From Beroe ovata (lineage: Eukaryota; Ctenophora; Nuda; Beroida; Beroidae), in NCBI GenBank assembly GCA_946803715.1, contig CAMPET010000048.1, positions 41,117 to 74,274 on the forward strand: 33,158 nucleotides of DNA, written 5' to 3'. A program made the position numbers and the translations under genes. Below the pieces are notes generated by a model. It had not been told where the DNA came from, did not search any database, and saw only the letters and a program-made list of their open reading frames with translations. Positions 12,402-21,400 of this stretch are shown in pieces (positions within the stretch are counted from its first letter, which is position 1; every line of letters starts with the position of its first letter).

Positions 12402-15400
12402 AGAATTGCTGCAATTACCTTCATCTTAGCGTGGACAATGTTGCAGCTGGTGGCCAGGCTGATACGTCTCAGGTAGTCAGGTGTGTAGGACAGGGAGGAG
12501 GGCAGTGCTGAGGGGTCGTTTAGAGGCAAGCCCTCCGGCGATATGACAACCAGGTTGTTGAAATGGATGTGAGGGCTGCGGGAGAGTTCATGAGGTTGTC
12601 ATCATTAATTCCGTCCGCGTTCTCCCCACGATGTGATATTGCAATGTCATGTGGATAAAATATTGATTGATCAATTTTTGAAATAAATTTTGACTGGAAT
12701 TCCAGAATACCAGAGAATGAGTGTCTCTAGGAATCCCAGAGAGACATCTGATGCACCGACAACCACGATTCTGCTGTTGATAACCATCTTCGGTTCAAGG
12801 GTCAACTTCCTGAGTGGGAACATTGTAACCAAGATGGGTAGGCCCGTTACATGTGAACTTTCATTGGATAGATTGCAAATCATGACCCTTTTACCCGAAC
12901 CCATTCATATTAGCAATGATTGATAATGAAATTAGGGAACCAATTTCTTCAATTAAGTATTCAATTGTTGTAATTGTATAATCTTTAGCACCTGTTTATG
13001 TGGAATAGGGCAGATGGCGGCATTTTCTTCAGGACATCTTCGGATGGAACATTGTTGTAAGTTGCAGGTGGATTCCCTTTCATCAACTCTACTGGGTAGG
13101 CGATCTGACGACGGGGTCTGAACACAAGGAAATGTTTTATCATACAGCAGTTGTTTTAAGCCTTTCTCTGAAAGTAAAACACACCTTCTGAACAGTGAAC
13201 ACTACTTCTATTATTTGAGGCGCAGATTGTAGAATCTCATTTATCTGATTTAATCATACGCAGAAACCAATTCATTGTAAGCAACGGACTAACTTAATGG
13301 TACGAATATTACAATATTGCATACAAAAACTGAATGCGAAGATCATTGCTTTCACAGTTAAACCCAAAACTGTCTGTGTAAATCTGATGTCATAGTTTGC
13401 TCATTGCTGTTCCCCTAATATGTTAAAAGTTAATTTTGACTGGGTACCTATTCTACAAGGATTCTACAAAGAGTCCACGGTAGACATACTATTGGTTTGT
13501 GTCCCCTGTCCAGTTTCTGTCCATAGACAGATGTAGTACACTGAACACTAAAATCACTGAACACTAACTAGATGATATCACTAAACACCACAATAGATCA
13601 GTGTCCACGGATAGAGTTATCACAGTAAATGCCCGTATCGAGGAAATGGTTCATGATCTGAACGCCCACAGTCAAAGGCTTGATCTGCGTTACGATGAAC
13701 GTATCAGATCTCTTGCCATGACAGCCCCTCGTGATATTCGATATCTCCGTCACGTCTATTTTCCCAGACATCCAGATCAGCACGCCCTGATGAGTATCGT
13801 CGATATCGAGGTTGGGTTGTCGGTCCTTGTCCCAGACATCACATAATTCCACAATGGTGTCAAATGCGTAGATCACTCCTGTCCCAGTGCAGAATCGCGG
13901 GTACTGTTTGGGTGGCCACTTTTCCACACTGTTTGCGAACTTCCCCGATCGGAACACATCTTTTTTCCCGCACTCATACCCGCCGTAGAACATACTGGAT
14001 TTCCCCGCAGCTACAATTCCGCGCAGATGACGGTTAAGCCCGTTCACGTTGACTATGGTATCCTCGTCGACAACGATAAGGAATGTAAACTTGAGGTTAT
14101 CAATCGACCATTGGAGTGCTTTCATCAGTTTGAAAGTGAGTCTTGTCTGCATGTCAAGTGTGGGAATGATCACGATATCGCCATATTTCTCATGTTCTTT
14201 CAGTGCTTTTGAACGCGGCCAAGCAGGGTCCATGCTGAGGCCCACAAAGAAGAAGTGTCTCCAGGCAATCGCCCTCCCCTCATCGTCCCTCCAGTCATGG
14301 GACAACCAGCTCTTTTCCCTGAGTAAGACTCTATCGCTCTCGTCCTGGGGAAGTGACTTTGTCATGATAACGAAAAAATACTCTTCAGCTCCTTCAGGTG
14401 CTGCTCCTTGAACAGGCGGTGCTGCTCCTTGAACAGGCGGTGCTGCTTTTGCCACTGGAGGTGCAAGTGGTGTGTTATCGACCTTGACAATCCTGTAAAC
14501 TCCATCTACAATGGCGCCCCCTTCTTCTCTCCTATAGTAGGGAACTCCTTGGCCCCAGACGGGCGATTTGGTCGTTGTATCTGATGCAGTGAGGTGTAAC
14601 GCGTTGTAGATGGTGATCAACAGCGTGAGGCAGGCCGTGAGCAACAATGCCCACTTCATCACCAATTTGTTCATCTATGATAGCCAAGGGAGGGTAAATA
14701 TCTAGATATTTTTACGCAAACGGCTATATCTCAAACTGTTAACTCTAATGTATAGGAGTTGCCTCAACTAATGTATAGAAGTTGCCTCAACCCCTATCAT
14801 TATTCACTTGTACGAGAGCTATGAAATCAAGTGTACAGTGTACACTATCTAATGACTATTTGATATCACTGTCTATCCACTCAGAGAAAGGGGTTGTAGG
14901 ATTTCACCCTACCCTTGCTGGCGGGATTTTATCCCTGGCAAGGGGCGGATTGAAAATCGCGCGCACCGACGGTAGGGTAAAATCCTACAAAGAAAGGGGG
15001 CGTCGAAAATTGGACTAAACACTATAAGCAAAGGAATGCTTCGCCGACTCCAAACAGAAATCTAAAGAAAGAGCATGGGGTACGCTATTAACACGGAATT
15101 CGAGCAATAGTCGAATTTGAGCTCTCTGTCCTACACACACGCTCTCTCGTTTAATGTGATTGTATATACCTCCCTTTCTCACTCACTCCTTAGTCCCTTC
15201 TTATATAGTCCCTCTCTCCATCTCTCACTCATTCTACACGTGATTTGCGTATGCCGCATGGCATCTCACATCAAATAACGGCTGAATATGACTTGAGTTT
15301 GTTAACCGTTCTCCGTTTTTAAGTATAGATCAAGTTACTTACTCGTTCGACGTTGATCCCTCATTTTATCCGACTGTAAAGCTATACCTATTGTTGTTCC

Positions 15401-18400
15401 TAAACTTACTCAGTAATCAAATATCATATATCTCGTGGCTCATCTATCCAGGGAACTAATATGTGTTATTTTGGGTGTTTTTGCCACACTTTTCGTATTA
15501 CTTCATACTTTTTTGGTATGACTTCACAGTTTTTCCCAATAACTTGATACTTTTCACATTACTTCAAACTTCTTTCCCCTTAAAGCATTTTATTTTAATC
15601 TCACTTTTAACTATTTTATTTACTTATACCTTTGCCCCCTTTTTTCTTTTTCTCTGACTACCCTCTTTAATATGGTTATATGTCTGACATCACAAAGGTG
15701 ATATGAAATTGTATTGCTATAATTCTAGTAACAATTCTATTAACAATTCTAAGTGGTGAATGCAATGGCGGATACTCAAATTATCCACAGAAGAAACAAC
15801 AACAAATAAGTTGAAAATAACTCGAAGAAGCCATAAATCGACAACCCACCGATTATAAGCGATTTAAAATGAACGCGTTTCAATCTTCCTTGCCATAAAT
15901 TTAAATGCTTCCTGATTCCAGAGAAACATTTAAATGTTGCTTGACTTCTGTTGCTTGAATTGTACTTCTTAACTTGAATTGTGCTTCTTACATGTTGCTT
16001 CACTAACCTGATNGTTATATTTCCACCCAGCCTTTAAAAGCAATCAGAGCAAAATTTAAATTTTAAGGTCTGGCTAATTTGTAATTGCCAATTGGGCCGC
16101 ATTGCCAATTGCGCGATCTTTTTGCCTTATTTCAACGGTCAATCTACGCCGCGCATTTCATAAAATTGGTCATTTAGTTAAAAAATTTATTTTGCGATTG
16201 CGCGCATGCAATTGCGTGCGGAGTGGTTTCTATTACAACACTTAGAAATGATCGCGCGCGCACAAAACCATTTATAATTAACTCGTAAAACTTAATAGCT
16301 ATTAGCTCCGACCCGCGTGTTTTATAAAGGAGGGACCACCGCAGACGACCATCCTACCAACCCCACTATCTTCACCAAAATCTCCAAATTCCTAACCACC
16401 TTATGCCTTTTTAGGCCGCTTCGCGGCCAGGCTGGGTGGAAAAAATTATTACAAGTCAAACAGAAACTTTTTCGTTTCGTGACTCAAAGTTGTTTTTGTC
16501 GGAATTGAATTGTTTGCTACTGTTTGGTATCCTCAAAAGAGCCATGAGATTTTGATTTAGAACATGAAAAAAGTTGTGTTTATGATTTGTATTGTTTCCG
16601 CTTTATGTTTTGTTTTTACCTCGATCAAAATCGGGAACCTGCTATGCTCAATACCTATAGCGAATATATAGGTTTTACTTTTAGGAATAGGTATGTCATT
16701 ACCCTACCTAAGGAAGAACTTGGTGTAGTTAGTGAAGGTAGCCGATACCGCACAATGGAACAAGTGTCCGTGTTCTCGTGGCGCGTGTTGGGTGAAATAG
16801 ATAAAATCTTCCAAACTGTAGTGAGATCTGAGATATTCAGTGTCCTGGGGAATAGATATCAGTGACATATTGAGTCTACACAATAATACACATATCACAT
16901 ATACTCAACTCACACTTATTCCATACTCTCAATCACTCACCACTTCCCTGACCACTCACCACTTCCCCTCACCACTCACCACTTCCCCTCACCACTCACC
17001 ACTTCCCCTCACCACTCACAACTTTTCCTTACCACTCACATCGTCCCATCACTACTCACCACTTCCCCTCACCACTCACCATTTCTGCTCGGATGACCGC
17101 AACTCCTATGATCTGATTTCCACACTCCATTACCAAACCGTAGAGTGGAGTTCCATCCTCGTCTCTCAACGCGGACAGATACTGGTTGTAGTCAGACATG
17201 ATCACTGACTTGCCTGTACAGATACATGAATTAGGACATGGCGAGATTTTAATTGAGATGAAGGGGGGGGGTAATTTTAAGATGAGGGCCGAGGGGAAGA
17301 GGGCTTGGGGTCTCCAGATCAATTTTGATTAACTCAAACAAACGCCTTATCAGGTAGATAAGGCTGTGTACAACACTTGATAACAAGGTAAGTGGTTCAC
17401 TCACCCTTGTATTTTCGTGTTATATACGTCACTCCCTTAATGTCTGCTTCAGTCCCAAATCTTACATTCACATTCTGTAAAAGTGCTGAGCGATGAAATA
17501 CGTACAGCTCTTGCTCCAAAGTGGATGTTGGCTTAGGGGTACACCTGCGATATAGGGAAATGTGGCAAATTTTTGTTCCGCTTAAATTCTTTGAAATAGC
17601 CTCAACTTCGCTGGAATGATTCAATTTGACGCGATCGTATCAGTGGGAAAACTGACCTTGCAAATGTGTGGAGAAGTGGAAACTCTGGGATGGTGTGAGG
17701 GATGGTGATCACACAATAGTCTCTATCCTGAGAATTACGATACAAGTTAGGATTATCTCGGTTAAAGGAATTAGGAGGAATTAGGTTTAACAACTTACTG
17801 GGAATCGCTTGAATGCTTCTGTCATGAAATCCACACTTCTCATTTCGTATCGTTCATCAATGCAAAACAATTGCACGCAAAACGCCGTCGGTTCACCTAG
17901 AACCAGCGATTCTTCCTCTACAGGAGCCTCTTCTATTGCTTCATGCTCGATTTGTTCTGTTTCTTCCTGGATAAAAACAATGAGTTAGCAATGTGCGCGC
18001 GGCGCTGATTCCCATAACAACCGCTCAAAGTCAAATGTTTACAATGAAAACTGCACACAAAGATGATTGACGCGCGTTCCATTTTTTAACCGTCCCAAGC
18101 CTGAAATACCTTCGGTTTCTCCGACATTTCGGAGAGTGCCACATCTGACACATGCGACGGCGGAACGGACACACTTCTGGAACTTTCCGCCCCTGAAACA
18201 TCTACTTTCGATGATCCACCGCCACTCTTTATAGAAACTTGTGATTGGTCTTTCTTATCAGCTGAAGCAACTGTTGGATATGAGTACAATAACAATGGGT
18301 ATAGCATTGAGATTTCGAGCACATACACTCAATGATCAAATGAGACAAGAACTCAAATAAGATATTCATCCACAGACATGGCTTGGAATATGGCTCACCA

Positions 18401-21400
18401 GACGCAGTAGCCTCAATATCGTGGGATTCCTCCTTTTGTATTTCAACCTCTGCTACCTCTACTTCAACATCCTCTTCTACCTCTGCCAAACTGAGACATT
18501 GGAATTGTGAACAAAAGCGCGCATATTTACTGATTACTCAAAGGGATATCTGGTCTAGGATTCTTCATGAGTTTTTGAATTCAGAATGACCTGTCTGTTC
18601 CGACGCTTGTTCCATCGTCCTCCATAGCTTCCTCTTTCTTTTCTTTGTGGAGGAAAGTGTAGGGTTTCAACTCGAAACATTTGTTCAACAGATTGACATC
18701 AACCTCCGTTGAAACGCACATGAAACCGATCGCCAGTCCCCCGACCTCCGCCACCAATGCTTTGTGATCAGCGTCTTGGGCTTCGATCAGTTCGGCCAGG
18801 AAATAGTTGCCTGAAAATGAGTAGAGTAGGAATCATCAAATACAAATAATAAAAACAGCTAATAAAACATGAGCGAAGAATCGTGAAGGGTTTTGATTTT
18901 TGGATCAAATATGTTGCAATGACCCGTTAACGTCAAGTATCAGCATTTTCAATATGAGCTGGAAAAAGGTGATCGCCATACCATGAGTAAAGCATTGCAG
19001 ACCCGCGTGAGAACGTACCGTATGTCTCGCTGAGCACACTATTTTGCTGGGTGAAAAGTGGCGCCAAATCGTCGTTATCCTCCGGCCTCGCTTCCCGGAT
19101 GTGAAGTTGGGGCACGTGGGAATGTCGCTGACACACGAACATCCGTTCCTCCTTCGGCCCGTCCTTGACACGGGTAAAATTCTCCAACAGAGCCGAGCCT
19201 GAAATTTCTTGAATTTTGGCATTTAATTCTCCGAGGGAACTGAGAGGAATACAAGAGTGTAAAAGAAGAGTGAGTGTGGTGTGGGGGGTACATCCACTAG
19301 TATATAGCTGTACAGGGATAAGTTTATCCGTTGTACAATGATTGCATTGTGCAAGTAGCACAGTGAGGAATATACAGTCGACAGTACAAAATGTGCCTGA
19401 TTATATTCAGCTTCATCTAAACTTGATTGAAGCTTAGGTTGATTTTATTTTGTTCAATGTTAGTTCAGATATTTCCGAAGTCCTCACTGCAGGCGTGACG
19501 CCGTGACGGTTTCTGGTCAATGTTCTCAACAGGGGCTCTCAAGACTGTCGGAGCAATCGCATTCTTCGGGGGATTGTTGGTGTTCAACGTCGCCATGCTA
19601 CGTCAGAGGTGCGTGACTTGACGTGGATAAAACGTCGAGCTCTTTATTATAGATAACGAATCACGGTAAGAGAAATGTAGGTGATGTAATTCTCACTTAA
19701 TTTAGCGATGAGACTTCAGTTTTATACGTCGCTATTCACTCAATTTGTACTACCGTCACAATTGAGAAACATGGCTTTAACAACTACTCACAGGTCTCAT
19801 TCCTCAGTAGACTATAACAACCCTGATCACCCAATATTAACACCCCGAATACCCAGAGCCACAAAGCCACACTACGACGTGTGTGTCGTGGGGGCGGGTC
19901 TGTCCGGATCCGTGATCGCCGAGCGATATGCAACCCTGCTCGGGCAGTCCGTTCTCGTGGTCGAGAAACGGGACCATATAGGTGGAAACTGTTACGATTA
20001 CACCGACCCCGATACGGGGATACGAGTGAACCTGTACGGGGCTCATCTGTTTCACACCAAGTATGAGCGAGTGTGGGATTATGTCCGCATGTTCGCCAAC
20101 TGGGTGCCCTACGAGCACAAAGTGCTGGCGAGTGTGGACGGAAAACACGTTCCCGTGCCTGTCAACATTGACACTGTTAACAAGCTGTTCGGGTTGACAA
20201 TGAACTCGTCCGAACAGATGGATGAGTGGCTGAGGAATGAACGGGAACCGATTGACAACCCACAAAACTCTGAGGAGATGTCGCTGAGTCGAGTGGGTCG
20301 GCGTCTCTACGAGAAACTGTTCAAACCCTACACGATCAAACAGTGGGACAAGGAACCTGCCGAGCTGGGGCCTGAGGTCATGGCTCGAATTCCAGTGAGG
20401 AACAATTTTGATGGTCGGTATTTCAGTGACCCTCACCAGGCCCTACCTGCGCAGGGATACACCTCCGTGTTTGAAAATATGTTGGCAAGCCCGCTCATCA
20501 CAGTGCTGCTTGAAACAGACTATTTTGATATGAGAGACTCAATCACTTGTGGCCGGACGTACTTCTCAGGTCCGATAGACCGGTATTTTGAACATCTCGG
20601 TTGGCCGAAACTGGAATACCGCAGTATTGATTTTGAGAGACGTGTCATGCGAAAAACGGAGTTTTTCCAGCCAAATTCTGTGGTCAACCACCCGTCACTA
20701 GACGTGAGCTTTACACGGATCGTGGAGTATAAACACTTTCTCAACCAGACTTCTGATGATACTGTCCTATTCTACGAACGATCAAAAGATGACGGAGACC
20801 CATACTATCCCGTTCCAAACCCGCAAAACAAGGAATTGTACGCCCGGTACCAGGAAATGGCGAAACAGGAGACGAGTGTTAGGTTTGTCGGACGTTTAGC
20901 GAACTACAAATACTTTAATATGGACGAGAGTATTCTAAACGCGTTAGAGCTGTTTGATAAAGATAATCCTGGGCACTCTAATGATGTTTAGTGTTTTGAT
21001 AGGAACAATGAACAGAGACTGGAGAGAGGCATGTATTCAACCATCTTTGTGTGTATGAACCAGATATATACTGCTCGATACTGATCGGTAATGAATTCGT
21101 AGGGATGCTATCATTTCGTTGTTACTCCTTCCCAAACCTTTAGAATTGTAGCAGACAAATCGTCACTTATATAGTTGTGATCAACTTTTTGAATGCTCAA
21201 CTTCTCATCAGAGACTCATTGTTGCGTTGCTAAATGGTTTGCTGTGAGGAAACATTCTCTTGAAAGGAACTCATTGACATTTTCGCGGCAGTAAGAGTCA
21301 TATGACCTTCATCCGAGGAGTGCGAAGCTCACTCCATAATAGGGCTAATATTCTGCACTTTTATGGTCAGCGCCCCTTGACTCGAACCTATTGAATTTAT

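Noticed and set aside
12062-12529. ORFs spanning the 248-base N gap
   Set aside because: They read through N bases and a TG repeat. Only the CFAP61 exon at 12419-12575 is real.
16840-17208. 122-residue plus-strand ORF rich in Thr/Ser/Pro/His
   Set aside because: It is a translation of the 20-bp minisatellite and the antisense of CFAP61 exon 12.
19837-20436. 199-residue minus-strand ORF opposite the mutase
   Set aside because: It is a shadow of the conserved mutase frame, whose motifs are all on the plus strand.
21365-21400. ACTCGAACC resembling a tRNA T-arm
   Set aside because: No A-box, acceptor stem or cloverleaf could be built around it on either strand.
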